This document shows, piece after piece, positions 8,794 through 18,356 of a stretch of DNA of 64,000 nt. The notes under the pieces were generated by a model. The model searched no databases and was not told where the DNA came from. It saw nothing but the letters and a program-made list of their open reading frames with translations. The DNA is from Leptolyngbya sp. SIOISBB (GTDB lineage: Bacteria; Cyanobacteriota; Cyanobacteriia; Phormidesmidales; Phormidesmidaceae). Position numbers and translations under genes: made by a program. Within the stretch, counting starts at the first letter, position 1; each line of letters begins with the position of its first letter. The stretch spans positions 6,720,026 to 6,784,025 of the forward strand of contig JAAHII010000001.1 of assembly GCA_010671905.1 (NCBI GenBank). Reading direction: 5' to 3'.

Positions 8794-10419
8794 CTATCGC
8801 ACAATGCTGAACTGAAAAGGGCCGTCATTCAACGAATTGAGATAGGTTTGTGTCAGGTAAGCATCACGGTCTTCCTGGTTTCGTAGGTGTCGGTCAAAAA
8901 AAGCCAGGCTGAGCGATCTCAGGGCGGGCTGCGCCTGAACCGGGTCCGGACCGATGAGCACGTCAGGGACCGGGATCACCTGCTGATCAGACTCCATTGG
9001 GGTGAAGTGGGTGCCGTCTTCGATGATGACCAGATATTTGTCCTCAACCGTCAGCCATTGAAAGGGCTCGATTTGCTCTGGCAAGGCGGGCACAAAGTAG
9101 TCGTCGGTGCCAGCGATCAGCATCGTCGGTACGGCCAGGGACGCCATTCCATCTACCCCAAAGAGGTGACTGGTGAGCGGATTCATCGCCATGACTGCTT
9201 GAACGCGATCGTCCTGAACGATCAAAGACGCTTCATCTGTTAGCTCGTCAAAGCGGCATTGGAGCAACATCGACAGATTGAGTAAGGGTTGTTCGGCGAC
9301 GGTTTCGCTGCAGACGTGTTGCCAAAGATCGGGCTGCAACGTTGCCCCACCAGTGGCTAAAGCCGTGTAGCCTCCGAGAGAATGGCCGATGACGCCGACC
9401 GAGTCGAGGTCAAGCGATCGCCACTCCCCCTCTGCCCGCGCTTTGGTTGCGAGCGTGTCCAATACCGCTGAAACATCGCGAGGGCGGTGCAACAAGGATT
9501 GCGGATCCGGTGCGCCCTCTAGCCCAGTGAGAAATCGATGAAATTTCTCGGTGTTCGTATCGACATGATCTATAGCGACTACGGCATATCCGTGGGACGC
9601 TAAGTGCTCAGCCAAATAAACAAAAGTTTGTCGATTGGCAGCCATCCCATGGGAGATTACAATTACCGGCACAGAACCGGCTGCATTCTGTGGCATATAC
9701 AGGTCAGCGATCGAAGGGGCTGAGCGCTGGGGGTTGATAAAGGTGATCACCGCTTGGTGCCAGTGATAGTTGCCCTGTTCGCTGAGATCTGCAACGGGCA
9801 ACGTTCTCGGTTCGGTGCTGACCTGAGCCTGCTGCTGTAGGTCGGCAATCATGTCCCCCTGCTTCTGAAAAATGGCCTGGTTTTCGGCCAGAATTTTTTG
9901 GACCAGGGGCCAATCGAGCTGAATGGTGTCTAAAGGAAAATGGTGGATGATGTTAATAAGGCTCAGCCCCTGATCGTCTGCTGCCGCTAAAATCAAGGCT
10001 GATCGCAACGCCTGCGCTCCATTCAACCCAGTCTCTGTCTGCACAATCTGGCCGACACGAGACAACAAGTTTTCGCCTACATGGCTGTAGCTAAACTGCG
10101 AGAGGGTGACCACATCGATCGCCAACCGCTGATTCAGAATGGTTTGCAGGGTGGCCAAGTCGGCGTCGTTCAATTGGTCAATCCAGGGAGCATCAACCGT
10201 GGCTGGATTTTCGGCAGTGGCGATCGCCGCGAGATCGTCAACCCTGATAGTGAGCTCAAAGGGGCCATAGAAAAACTGCATGCGCTCTGCCCCGCGAGCG
10301 GGTAAGGACACGATCACGGCTGCGCCTAAACCCCACCAAATGGGCCAACCTTTGACGGCTTTGAGCGATCGCAGACAATTTTGGGGGGTGAGTTTGGCAA
10401 AGGGAGTGAGGGTCATCAT
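8794..10419 (-). CDS. DUF1400 plus alpha/beta hydrolase (PAF-acetylhydrolase-like)
   Basis: A 541-residue protein. A hydrophobic signal or anchor segment lies near residues 28-43 (WWGLGAAVIVSLPARGAE). The DUF1400 domain common in cyanobacteria follows (about 45-190: MQFFYGPFELTIRVDDLAAI, then FSYSHVGENLLSRVG). An alpha/beta hydrolase domain comes next, with VIVISHGMAANRQTF, the nucleophile elbow GVIGHSLGGYTA, the acid in IAGTDDYFVPA and His in IEDGTHFTPM. A secreted or periplasmic lipase/esterase is likely. It is the last gene of the cluster downstream of the DoxX and antiporter genes (44-base gap). Confidence 0.88.
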   Translation of the reverse strand: MMTLTPFAKLTPQNCLRSLKAVKGWPIWWGLGAAVIVSLPARGAERMQFFYGPFELTIRVDDLAAIATAENPATVDAPWIDQLNDADLATLQTILNQRLAIDVVTLSQFSYSHVGENLLSRVGQIVQTETGLNGAQALRSALILAAADDQGLSLINIIHHFPLDTIQLDWPLVQKILAENQAIFQKQGDMIADLQQQAQVSTEPRTLPVADLSEQGNYHWHQAVITFINPQRSAPSIADLYMPQNAAGSVPVIVISHGMAANRQTFVYLAEHLASHGYAVVAIDHVDTNTEKFHRFLTGLEGAPDPQSLLHRPRDVSAVLDTLATKARAEGEWRSLDLDSVGVIGHSLGGYTALATGGATLQPDLWQHVCSETVAEQPLLNLSMLLQCRFDELTDEASLIVQDDRVQAVMAMNPLTSHLFGVDGMASLAVPTMLIAGTDDYFVPALPEQIEPFQWLTVEDKYLVIIEDGTHFTPMESDQQVIPVPDVLIGPDPVQAQPALRSLSLAFFDRHLRNQEDRDAYLTQTYLNSLNDGPFQFSIVR

Positions 10420-10462
10420 TCTGGTCTTCTAAGGGGTAGGAGTGGCTTGGTTGTTGGCCAGA

Positions 10463-10864
10463 TCACTCGGTTTCAGGTCGCCGCAGCCAAGCGATCGCGA
10501 CGGTGATACCCAGCAGCGCGATCGCTGGAATGGGGCCGCCGTCGATGAGAGTGAGGTGAGCCAAGATGGCACTGCCCATCAAGATCGAGAGAATGAGGCT
10601 GCCGACGTAAGCGCGATCGGGAAACACCAGCAAAGTGGCACCAACAATTTCCAGGCCGCCAACCAAATGGCGCAGTCCCTGGCCGCCTGCACCCAGGTCG
10701 CTGAAGGTGGCGACCATGTTCTCCGCTCCGAGCAGTTTGGCGCTGCCCGCAGTCATGAAGACGATTAAGGCGGCGGTTTGCAGGGTCCAGGCGGCAGTCT
10801 GTTGCCAGTGAGAAATACGAGGATGTTGTCGATGGTGTTGCGGGTAACCGGTTTTCATGGGCAT
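10463..10864 (-). CDS. DoxX-family membrane protein
   Basis: A 133-residue protein with four likely membrane helices. It begins LQTAALIVFMTAGSAKLLG, matching the first helix of DoxX/DoxD proteins, and continues with GAGGQGLRHLVGGLEIVGAT and VGSLILSILMGSAILAHLTL. DoxX-like proteins have varied roles, often linked to redox stress or thiol balance, so function is open. It sits between the antiporter and DUF1400 hydrolase genes on the same strand, probably in one transcript. Confidence 0.78.
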   Translation of the reverse strand: MPMKTGYPQHHRQHPRISHWQQTAAWTLQTAALIVFMTAGSAKLLGAENMVATFSDLGAGGQGLRHLVGGLEIVGATLLVFPDRAYVGSLILSILMGSAILAHLTLIDGGPIPAIALLGITVAIAWLRRPETE

Positions 10865-10937
10865 GAGTTCCTGATTGTGAACAGAGAGCAGAGAGTGCGG
10901 GGGGCGAGTCGGAGTCAGGGCTAGAGGGCGATATCGG

Positions 10938-12308
10938 TTAATTCCCAGAAAGGGGGACTTGGGTGATGGGGGCAGGCGCGTTTGCGGCAGGCAGAGTCCA
11001 GCGCAGCAGCAGCGGGGCTACCAGGGTCGTCACAACGACCATGAGAATGATCGCGGCGGTCAACTCTTCTGACATCCCAATGGCGGAGCCGATGCCGACA
11101 AAGACCAAGCCCACTTCGCCCCGAGGTACCATGCCAATGCCGATCGCCAACCGATTTAGCTCACCCGCACGCGGCATGAGATAGCTGGCCACCCCTTTGC
11201 CTAGCACGGCAATGACGATGAGGCAGGCCGCCATCCCCAGCCCTGTCGCACTGTCAGGATTCGCTGGGTTCAACACGCTGAGGTCAGTTTTGGCCCCCAC
11301 CACGATGAAGAAAATGGGGGCAAGAATGCCTGCAATGGGCTCGAACCGCTCTAACAACTGCTGACGCTGCGCGGTACCGCTGAGCATGATGCCCGCAGCA
11401 AAGGCGCCTAGAATTGCTTCGAGGTGAAGGGCGTTAGCGATCGCCGCCATCATCAGCGCAAATACAATGCCGGAGATCAGCAGGCTATTTTCTGAGCGTA
11501 GCCAGCTATTAAGGGCGGTAAAGGCTTGGGCAACGGGAGATCGCAGCAGCACCACACTGCCGACAAAGATCGCTGTGCTCAGCAGTAGCCAGCCCAGTCC
11601 CGCGACGTTGATCGAGCCTTCCTTCACCAGGCTGACCACCAACGCCAGAATGAGAATCCCCAACAAATCATCCAGCACGGCGGCACCGATGATGATCTGA
11701 CCTTCGGTCGATTGCAGCTGTCCGAGGTCTTTCAGCACCTTGGCGGTGATGCCGATACTCGTGGCCGTGAGGGCCGCGCCGCCAAAGATCGCGGGCAATA
11801 GAGGCGTGCCAAATAATGTTATTAAGCCCACTGTGCCCCCCACCAAGGGCAGGACAACACCCGCCGTCGCCACGATCGCCGCCTGGGGACCAACCTTGAG
11901 CAAACTCTCAAAGTCCGACTCCAGCCCAATGAGGAAGAGCAGCGCCACCACGCCCAGATTGGCCGCGCCTTCAGAAATGGCGATGAGCTGGTGAGAATAG
12001 GCCGTTAACGCGATCTCCGCGTCGGCCTCGGTAGTCTGCTGAATCAGGCTAATCACTGCCGGGTTGATGGCCGCATCGCCCTCAGCAAAGACCAGAATTT
12101 TTAATGCTGAGACGCCTAACAACAAGCCCCCGATGAGCTGACCCAGTACCGGGGGCAGCCGCAGCCAAGCGCAGGTTTCTGCCCAGATCTGACTGGTCAA
12201 AAAGATGACGGTGGCCGATATCAGCAGCGCACTGAAGACCACGGACTCGCTGATTTCCCCAACGGTCGCCAGGGGAAATTGAGTCCATTCAAGCGGCATA
12301 AAAGTCAT
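10938..12308 (-). CDS. CPA2 cation:proton antiporter (Kef/NapA type)
   Basis: A 456-residue membrane protein with about 12 helices. Landmarks of the CPA2 family are visible: the TM region VVALLFLIGLESDFESLL, the paired aspartates GAAVLDDLLGIL that bind the cation, and GIGMVPRGEVGLVFVGIG near the C-terminus. No RCK/TrkA-N domain follows, so it is more like NapA/NhaS3 than full Kef channels. An open frame runs 98 codons further upstream, but the ATG at 12308 overlaps the preceding gene's TGA (ATGA) and is immediately followed by family-like sequence, so I take it as the start; ATG at 12314 is an alternative. It likely exports Na+ or K+ for pH and salt balance. Confidence 0.88.
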   Translation of the reverse strand: MTFMPLEWTQFPLATVGEISESVVFSALLISATVIFLTSQIWAETCAWLRLPPVLGQLIGGLLLGVSALKILVFAEGDAAINPAVISLIQQTTEADAEIALTAYSHQLIAISEGAANLGVVALLFLIGLESDFESLLKVGPQAAIVATAGVVLPLVGGTVGLITLFGTPLLPAIFGGAALTATSIGITAKVLKDLGQLQSTEGQIIIGAAVLDDLLGILILALVVSLVKEGSINVAGLGWLLLSTAIFVGSVVLLRSPVAQAFTALNSWLRSENSLLISGIVFALMMAAIANALHLEAILGAFAAGIMLSGTAQRQQLLERFEPIAGILAPIFFIVVGAKTDLSVLNPANPDSATGLGMAACLIVIAVLGKGVASYLMPRAGELNRLAIGIGMVPRGEVGLVFVGIGSAIGMSEELTAAIILMVVVTTLVAPLLLRWTLPAANAPAPITQVPLSGN

Positions 12309-12616
12309 GAGCATTCGGTTCCTGAATTTTGGTTTTCGGGATGTTCGTAAGCGCGAAAGTGCAGCTCTGAGCGCCAGCAGCGCTCCGCTAGCCAACGCGG
12401 GTCTTCTTCTCGCGGGTCGCGCGCACAAAAGTCGCGATATTGCATCACAAACGTTTGGTAATTTGTCTGCCAGCACTGTTCTAAAAAGGCATGGTGAAAA
12501 CAGCGATGGAGGTAGATCCGGCGATACTGCTGCCAGTATGCAATCGGGTTGCAAACGAGCGGGCGATCGCGGTCCCACAGGGGTTGATTCAGGTATTGCC
12601 AAAGGGGAAAATACAT
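12305..12616 (-). CDS. Small tryptophan/arginine-rich hypothetical protein
   Basis: A 103-residue protein rich in Trp, Tyr, Arg and Cys (NPIAYWQQYRRIYLHRCFHH, then ARDPREEDPRWLAERCW), with no membrane segment. I do not recognise the family. It is favoured over the overlapping upstream extension of the antiporter because its stop overlaps the antiporter ATG by four bases, a typical operon junction, and an AGGA site precedes its ATG. It may be a partner of the antiporter, but this is inference. Confidence 0.55.
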   Translation of the reverse strand: MYFPLWQYLNQPLWDRDRPLVCNPIAYWQQYRRIYLHRCFHHAFLEQCWQTNYQTFVMQYRDFCARDPREEDPRWLAERCWRSELHFRAYEHPENQNSGTECS

Positions 12617-12848
12617 AGATATGTCCTAGTTGCTGGCTGTTGATACAGGTCTACGGCTGACTTGGATGGGTTTCTAAAGGAAGACCATCGATGCGCAGTC
12701 AGTCTCAAGTCACTAGCGCGCTGAGTGCTGCTGAGAAAGTGAAGTCCAGCCCAGGGCCGCAGTTAAAATGAGCTTTTTGGAGAGCGGTTGCTGCTCAACC
12801 GAACCGAGAGTCTTCCAGGTCTTGAGGCGTTATGGCAGTGAACTCGCT

Positions 12849-13103
12849 TTAAGGCTTTCGGTAGGGTTGCCAATTCAATTGCAACTCTCCAGACTGCATG
12901 CCTTCCCAGATATAGCGCCGGATCAGGGTCAGTTTTTGCGTGGTTAAATGGCGCTTAACCGATAAATTTCTGAGGGCAATGTCTAGATCTTCAAAAAATA
13001 AGTTGCCGGTGGAGGTGCGGTTCTCTAGGTGTGACTTAAATTGATTCAGATCGGCAAAATCATTGGCATCTAAAGCCTGGGAATCGGCATAAGAAATGTT
13101 CAT
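12849..13103 (-). CDS. Small hypothetical protein
   Basis: An 84-residue soluble protein beginning MNISYADSQALDANDFADL. The ATG at 13103 has GGAGA about five bases upstream, which decides it against the in-frame TTG at 13115. The sequence is mixed charged and helical, with a C-terminal IRRYIWEGMQSGELQLNWQP. I do not recognise a family. It is isolated between the antiporter cluster and the RND pump gene. Confidence 0.5.
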   Translation of the reverse strand: MNISYADSQALDANDFADLNQFKSHLENRTSTGNLFFEDLDIALRNLSVKRHLTTQKLTLIRRYIWEGMQSGELQLNWQPYRKP

Positions 13104-13364
13104 TTTTATCTCCAAAAAACATTCAGAATAGTGCTCTGTTTCACTCGCTTAAAATCGATGCTGGCTGCTATCGCCCTACGTGCTCGGCTTTGATGAGATC
13201 ACCGGGGTCGTTTGAGACAAATCTGTAGACTCCAGTGGCGTAACCATCCCCTCCACATCGCTAGCTGAGCCGAGTCGAAGCGATAAACCAGCCCCAGCGT
13301 CCCTAGCCCCTTTGGGGCGGCAAAGCCAACGATTTCGCTCAGGGGACGCTTACCAGTTGCAGCT

Positions 13365-16300
13365 CTATACCAGAGACTGTTCGGGGGCACGCTGCTGGGG
13401 ATTTTCATCGGGGCGGGCCGGTGGTGAGCCATCGGATTTTTGACGCTGACCACATAGCAGGATGTAGGCGGCAGGCACGAAGTACAGGGCCAGGATGGGA
13501 GACCCGCCGATGCCCCCAGCGATCGCGATCGCCAGCGGGTTCCAAAACGGATCGCCAGCGGCTAACAGCGGCACAAAGCCCACCATGGTCGTAATGGTCG
13601 TGGTCAAGACGTGGCGAGTGGCCTTGACCACCACATCTTGAATCGCCTGGCGATCGCCTTGGCTGGCGCGGGGATGGTCATTGAAGGCCGAAAGTACGAT
13701 GATGGCCCCGTTGATAGCGATACCCACTAGGCCCATCGTGCCGACAATCGCCATGAACCCGAGCAGCGAGCCAAACAGCTTGAGCGAAAACAGCGCCATA
13801 CCGATAGAGCCCACCGCCACCGCCGCCACGATGCCTGTCTGCCGGAATGACCCCAGAGACAGCACCAGGGCCGTCAGCATAATCAGTCCCAGCAGCGGCA
13901 CATACAGCAGCAGCCTCCCCACGGCTGTATTGCGTTCGGCATATTCGCCACCAAACTCATAGCGATAGCCGGGGGGCAGCTCAAAGTTTTCGGCTTCCAG
14001 CTTGGCTTGCAGGGCGGTGAGTACCGTGTCGGGCAAGACCCCTGACTTGATGAACACCTGGACCGTGTTGACTCGCTGCTCGTGACGCCGGGCAATGCTC
14101 GCAAGTTCGGGCACCAGACCAAACTCTCCCAGCGCCGAGGTTGGTCGAAAGGCACGGTCTTGGACCTGGTCGGGACGCAAATCGAGGGCCGCCAGAGCGG
14201 CTAAGCTAGCGCGATCGGTATTGGTGAGCCGCACCCGCACGGGCAAGTTCTCCGTGGACTCCAAAATCGCGCCGCCTGTGATGCCTTCTGAATAGGCAGT
14301 GAGCTGCTGGGCGATCGCGGTATTGGTCAGCCCCGCCTGCTGCACTTGCTCGTTATCCACAAACAGCCCCAGCTTCGGACGCCCCTCAGTGAGGTCATCC
14401 CGCACTTGAATCACGTCGGGAATCGTGGTCAACATTGCCCGCACTGCCATCCCCAAGCGTCGCAGTTCAGTGAGGTCGGGGCCGTAGATGCGCATCTCGA
14501 CCGGGGCGGCAAACGGCGGTCCCTGCTGAAATTTCTGCACAATTACTCGGGCTGAGGGCAGTAGCGCCGTCAGGTCGGTTTGCAGCTCTTGCACTAAAGC
14601 ATCGACCCCCTCGTCAGACTTCAGCTGCACCATCGCCTGGGCATAGTAAGGCTGATTTTGGCGGTTTCCCGTCAGGTTGTAGTAAAACTTGGGCACGCTC
14701 TCGCCGACGAACCAATGGACATCCGCAACGTTCTCGTGGGCCAAAATTGCTTCCCGTGCCTGCATCACTTTGGCTTCGGTTTGCGCGATCGCGGTTTGTG
14801 ACGAAAACTCGACCTCAATGTGAAACTGGTCTCGGTCTAGCAGCGGAAAGAATTGGTTTTCGAGGGTCGTGGCGGCGATAAACCCGATTAGCGGCACCAT
14901 CATGGTGAGGGCAATGGCCAGTCGAGGGCGCGCTGTCACCCGCCCAATCGACCAGCGGTAGAGGCGTCCGAGGCGAGGCGAGGAAAATCCATCCTGCCAC
15001 CAGGCACCGGGTTGCATCAGAAACAGCACCAGTTTGTCCTTCAGACTTGGATGAGTCTTCTGCCTCACCTCGTCATACTGGTGGCGGCTGTTACCCAACA
15101 TGCGTCCGGCGAGAGCGGCAATCACCGTGAGCGAAATCACCAGAGATGAAATCAGAGACAAAATCACGCTGAGGGCGATCGACCCGACAAACTCTCCAGC
15201 ACCACCGGGCAAGAGATAAATGGGCAAAAACGTCATCACGGTTGTGAGCGTAGAGGCGAAGAGCGGCACTTGTAAATACTTCACCGTTGCGGTGACCGCC
15301 TGGAGTGGGGCTGCGCCATGCGACATCTCCACCTGAATTTCATCCACGACGACGACAGCATTGTCGATCAGCAGTCCTAACGCGATAATCAACCCCGTCA
15401 CAGACATCTGGTGAATCGGTACGCCAAATGCGCTCATCCAGCCAAACACGGCAAAGATGGTCAGCGGCAGGGCGGCCCCCACCACGATCGCCGATCGCCA
15501 GCCCATACCCACCAGCGTCACCCCAACGACGAGGACGGCCCCAAAGACTAGGTTGGCGAATAGCGTGCTGATCCGATTTGCGACGTAGCCGCTCTGGTCA
15601 AAAATCACATCCAGCGTGACCCCTTGAGGGAGGCGATCGCTGAACGTCGCCAGAGCTTGCTTGACCGCCGCCGACCACTGGTCAATCCGCAGGCCAGACT
15701 GCATCATGACGCCGATCACCACCGCCGGTTGACCGCTCACAATCGCTTGGTCGCTGAGGGGATAACGCACCCCCCGACTGACGCTGGCAATGTCGCTGAG
15801 CCGAGTAAATTGCCCCTCTCCCCGTTGAATCGGGAGTTGCCGAATCTGGTCGAGGGTTTCCAGCTCGCTCTCGACCTCAATGGCGACGTTTTGCTCAGGA
15901 CTCCGCAGTTGTCCGGCGCTGACTTTGGCATCGCTCAGGCTGATCTGCTGAGCCAACTGCGGCGGCGATAGCCCCACGCCGACCAGCTCTGCCGCATCAA
16001 TTGCCACCAAAATCTCTTCATCGGGACTACCAAAAAATTCCACTTCTTCCGTGCCCTCGACCCCCCGCATGATCACCGCCAGCGCTTCGGCATAGCGACG
16101 CAACACTGCGTAGTTCGGGTCGTCTGGCAGGTTCCACGTCAGCGAGGCAATGAGGGTGTATCCCTTGATATTGGTCTCTTCCAGCTCTGGCACTAGGGCC
16201 TCAGCTGGAAACCGGGCGGCCGCGTCGTCCATCTCGTCTCGCACCTTCGACCAAATCGGCTGAGCGTGATTCACCGTGTCCACCAGCTCGATCGACACGC

Positions 16301-16562
16301 TAGAAAAGCCCACGCGCGAGGTGGACGATAGGACGTCAATTTCTTCAATTTCCGAGAGTTCTTCCTCAAGCACCGTTGTCACGAGCGCCTCGACTCGTTC
16401 GGCACTGGCTCCGGGGAATGCCGTCGTAACCACAGCCGTGCGGGCCACCAGTTCGGGGTCTTCCTGGCGGGGCAGTCCCTGGTAGGAGGACAGGCCCCAG
16501 CCGAGGATCAGGATGATGGTCAGGATTAATAACCGAATGTTGGTAAAAAATGGGCGAACCAT
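13365..16562 (-). CDS. RND efflux transporter (AcrB/HAE-like inner-membrane pump)
   Basis: A 1065-residue pump of the resistance-nodulation-division superfamily. The N-terminal helix (LLILTIILILGWGLSSYQ), the porter segment (RTAVVTTAFPGASAERVEAL), the TM4 proton-relay region (LGLLIDNAVVVVDEIQVEM, with DN), and a second membrane half (VGIAINGAIIVLSAFNDHP, then TTTITTMVGFVPLLAAGDPF) are all present, giving the duplicated 6+6 helix plan. It lies downstream of the HlyD-type adaptor on the same strand, separated by a 134-base spacer holding an inverted repeat. No outer-membrane TolC gene is in the window. Lack of heavy-metal signatures favours drug or hydrophobe export. Confidence 0.93.
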   Translation of the reverse strand: MVRPFFTNIRLLILTIILILGWGLSSYQGLPRQEDPELVARTAVVTTAFPGASAERVEALVTTVLEEELSEIEEIDVLSSTSRVGFSSVSIELVDTVNHAQPIWSKVRDEMDDAAARFPAEALVPELEETNIKGYTLIASLTWNLPDDPNYAVLRRYAEALAVIMRGVEGTEEVEFFGSPDEEILVAIDAAELVGVGLSPPQLAQQISLSDAKVSAGQLRSPEQNVAIEVESELETLDQIRQLPIQRGEGQFTRLSDIASVSRGVRYPLSDQAIVSGQPAVVIGVMMQSGLRIDQWSAAVKQALATFSDRLPQGVTLDVIFDQSGYVANRISTLFANLVFGAVLVVGVTLVGMGWRSAIVVGAALPLTIFAVFGWMSAFGVPIHQMSVTGLIIALGLLIDNAVVVVDEIQVEMSHGAAPLQAVTATVKYLQVPLFASTLTTVMTFLPIYLLPGGAGEFVGSIALSVILSLISSLVISLTVIAALAGRMLGNSRHQYDEVRQKTHPSLKDKLVLFLMQPGAWWQDGFSSPRLGRLYRWSIGRVTARPRLAIALTMMVPLIGFIAATTLENQFFPLLDRDQFHIEVEFSSQTAIAQTEAKVMQAREAILAHENVADVHWFVGESVPKFYYNLTGNRQNQPYYAQAMVQLKSDEGVDALVQELQTDLTALLPSARVIVQKFQQGPPFAAPVEMRIYGPDLTELRRLGMAVRAMLTTIPDVIQVRDDLTEGRPKLGLFVDNEQVQQAGLTNTAIAQQLTAYSEGITGGAILESTENLPVRVRLTNTDRASLAALAALDLRPDQVQDRAFRPTSALGEFGLVPELASIARRHEQRVNTVQVFIKSGVLPDTVLTALQAKLEAENFELPPGYRYEFGGEYAERNTAVGRLLLYVPLLGLIMLTALVLSLGSFRQTGIVAAVAVGSIGMALFSLKLFGSLLGFMAIVGTMGLVGIAINGAIIVLSAFNDHPRASQGDRQAIQDVVVKATRHVLTTTITTMVGFVPLLAAGDPFWNPLAIAIAGGIGGSPILALYFVPAAYILLCGQRQKSDGSPPARPDENPQQRAPEQSLV

Positions 16563-16629
16563 GATGGGTTATCGGTGATGAATGATGGTGAATGCGGGCT
16601 GGATGATGGTGAATGGGCGAATATCTCGC

Positions 16630-16698
16630 AGGGGCGAGGCATTGCGGCCAATTCATTACGGATGACGAGGAATATTAATTCCGCAATGCCTCGCCCCT
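16630..16698. repeat. 18-base inverted repeat between pump and adaptor genes
   Basis: The arms AGGGGCGAGGCATTGCGG (16630-16647) and its exact complement (16681-16698) surround a 33-base loop. The right arm overlaps the adaptor stop codon. It could form a strong mRNA hairpin that lowers or stabilises pump mRNA relative to adaptor. GC-rich palindromes of this type occur as dispersed repeats in cyanobacterial genomes. Confidence 0.7.
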
Positions 16699-18040
16699 AC
16701 AACGGGTTAACGCGTTGACCCGGCACCAATCGATGCACGCCGTTGGCGACGATGCGATCGCCCGCCTGCAACGTCCCTCGCACCAGGGCCCGATCGCTTT
16801 CCTGATGCAAAATCTCGACGGCTTGGGGCTGGACTGCGTAACCGCTGTCCGCGTCAGTGGCGACGACCAAGTAGGCGCTCCAGAGGCCCCGAATGTCTTG
16901 GGTCAGGGCTGAGGTCGGTAGCCAGAGACCTGTGGTGGAGACGGTCTCGGTAATTTCGGCCCGCACCGTCTGCCCTGGATTGATCGCGGGAACGACCGCC
17001 GCGTCAAGCTGGAAAACGACCACCTGGGTGCGGGTGTCGGGGTCAACTTCGGGGAGTACCGCTGTGACGGTGGCCTCGTAGCGATCGCCATGCAATATCA
17101 CGATCTGGGTATCACCCACCTGGAGCTGGCTAGCCGTGGTGGCGGGCATACCAATGCGAGCTTCCGGTGCGACATTTTCAATTAAACGAACGACTGATTG
17201 ACCGACACCCACTACAGTGCCCTCGTCCACCTCGCGGCCCGCGACAATCCCGGCAAAGGGGGCTCGCAGCGTACTTTTCTGAATGTTTACATCGACATCG
17301 GCGATCGCCGCGTCTAACTGTTGCACAACGGCTTGCTGGGCCCGAATCTGCTCCGGTCGAGTACCGTTGCGCAACTCCGCTAGGTGGCTGCGGGCCTCGT
17401 CTAGCTGGGCCTGTAGCGCCCCCTGACCGTAGGCAAACTCATCTAGTTCCTCTTGAGAAATTGCGCCCCGCTCGTAGAGCCATTCTCGCCGCGATCGCTG
17501 GGTCTGCCGCAGCGCTAAGTCCTGCTCAATACGACGGACGTTCGCGGCGGCAGCGGCGAGATCTTCGGTTCTTGGTCCGACCTCAAGTTCGGCCAAAACC
17601 GCCAGAGCTTGTGCGCGGTCAGCCTCTAGCTGCTGTCGCTGGGTTTGCAGATTGCTGGTGTCAAGCTGGCCCAACGGCGTGCCCTCGGCTACGCGATCGC
17701 CCTCCTGCACCCAGATCACCTCCAGCTGACCGCTCCGCTCAAAGCCCAAATTACTGGAACGGAGCGCGGCGATTTCGCCGGTATAGGTACGCGTGGCGTC
17801 ATAGCCGTCAACGACTGCGACCGTCAACGTCTCAACCGCCAGCACCATCGACTCATTATGAGTGGCGGCGCTGGCATCCAGGCTGGCAAACTGGGTTCTG
17901 ACAATGGGAACACCGACTAATAGCAACAGCGCGATCGCGCCTGCCCCCATCGTTTTTTTCGGATGCTGACGGATGGGCACCAACACCTTGGCAGTCAAAA
18001 ATCCGCTGGCAGTTTTGGGGGGAGAAGCATGAGAAGTCAT
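16697..18040 (-). CDS. RND periplasmic adaptor (HlyD/membrane-fusion family)
   Basis: A 447-residue adaptor. It has an N-terminal membrane anchor (GAGAIALLLLVGVPIVRTQF, about residues 32-51), then the first lipoyl half (SNLGFERSGQLEVIWVQEGD). A long coiled-coil hairpin covers about residues 130-235 (QTQRQQLEADRAQALAVLAE, then SQEELDEFAYGQGALQAQLD). The second lipoyl half follows (STLRAPFAGIVAGREVDEGT), then the beta-barrel and membrane-proximal domains (GLWLPTSALTQDIRG). It couples the RND pump to an outer-membrane channel. It is the first gene of the efflux operon, divergent from the TetR gene, with palindromes in its promoter region. Confidence 0.92.
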   Translation of the reverse strand: MTSHASPPKTASGFLTAKVLVPIRQHPKKTMGAGAIALLLLVGVPIVRTQFASLDASAATHNESMVLAVETLTVAVVDGYDATRTYTGEIAALRSSNLGFERSGQLEVIWVQEGDRVAEGTPLGQLDTSNLQTQRQQLEADRAQALAVLAELEVGPRTEDLAAAAANVRRIEQDLALRQTQRSRREWLYERGAISQEELDEFAYGQGALQAQLDEARSHLAELRNGTRPEQIRAQQAVVQQLDAAIADVDVNIQKSTLRAPFAGIVAGREVDEGTVVGVGQSVVRLIENVAPEARIGMPATTASQLQVGDTQIVILHGDRYEATVTAVLPEVDPDTRTQVVVFQLDAAVVPAINPGQTVRAEITETVSTTGLWLPTSALTQDIRGLWSAYLVVATDADSGYAVQPQAVEILHQESDRALVRGTLQAGDRIVANGVHRLVPGQRVNPL

Positions 18041-18082
18041 CAGTAACCTCGATGGGACAGCAACTAGCTAGAGCAAAAAGTT

Positions 18083-18092
18083 CAAACGTTTG
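18083..18092. promoter_or_regulatory. Candidate TetR operator CAAACGTTTG (copy 1)
   Basis: A perfect ten-base palindrome about 45 bases upstream of the adaptor start. Similar sites at 18214-18227 and 18340-18351 suggest that the divergent TetR protein binds here. Binding is inferred from position and symmetry, not shown. Confidence 0.5.
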
Positions 18093-18213
18093 TTTTTTGC
18101 TTGTTTGCTTTCAGAGAGACATTGCCGGTAATGCCAGCCTTAATAGTCAGGTAGAAAGTTGACTTCAAGCTGATCCTCTGGACAAAGCCTCAAAAACATC
18201 CTCACCAGAAATT

Positions 18214-18227
18214 CAAACAAGCGTTTG
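18214..18227. promoter_or_regulatory. Candidate TetR operator CAAAC-N4-GTTTG (copy 2)
   Basis: The half-sites CAAAC and GTTTG are shared with copy 1 but spread by four bases (CAAACAAGCGTTTG). It lies mid-way in the divergent promoter region. Confidence 0.4.
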
Positions 18228-18339
18228 ATAAAATTAGAGCGCACGTTTTAAAAAATCGCAAGAGTTCCAAATCGATGATTTTCCTCATAGACCCTTGAAA
18301 CCTTGAATTTCAGGAAATCTCGCGTAGTATAGAAATTAA

Positions 18340-18351
18340 TCGAACGTTTGA
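18340..18351. promoter_or_regulatory. Candidate TetR operator TCGAACGTTTGA (copy 3)
   Basis: A 12-base palindrome with one mismatch, directly upstream of the TetR ATG at 18357. Its position would suit autorepression. Confidence 0.5.
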
Positions 18352-18356
18352 ATAGA

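Noticed and set aside
12309-12602. N-terminal 98-residue extension of the antiporter
   Set aside because: The extension is Arg/Ala/Pro-rich, not family-like, and overlaps a more plausible small gene whose stop forms an ATGA junction with the shorter start.
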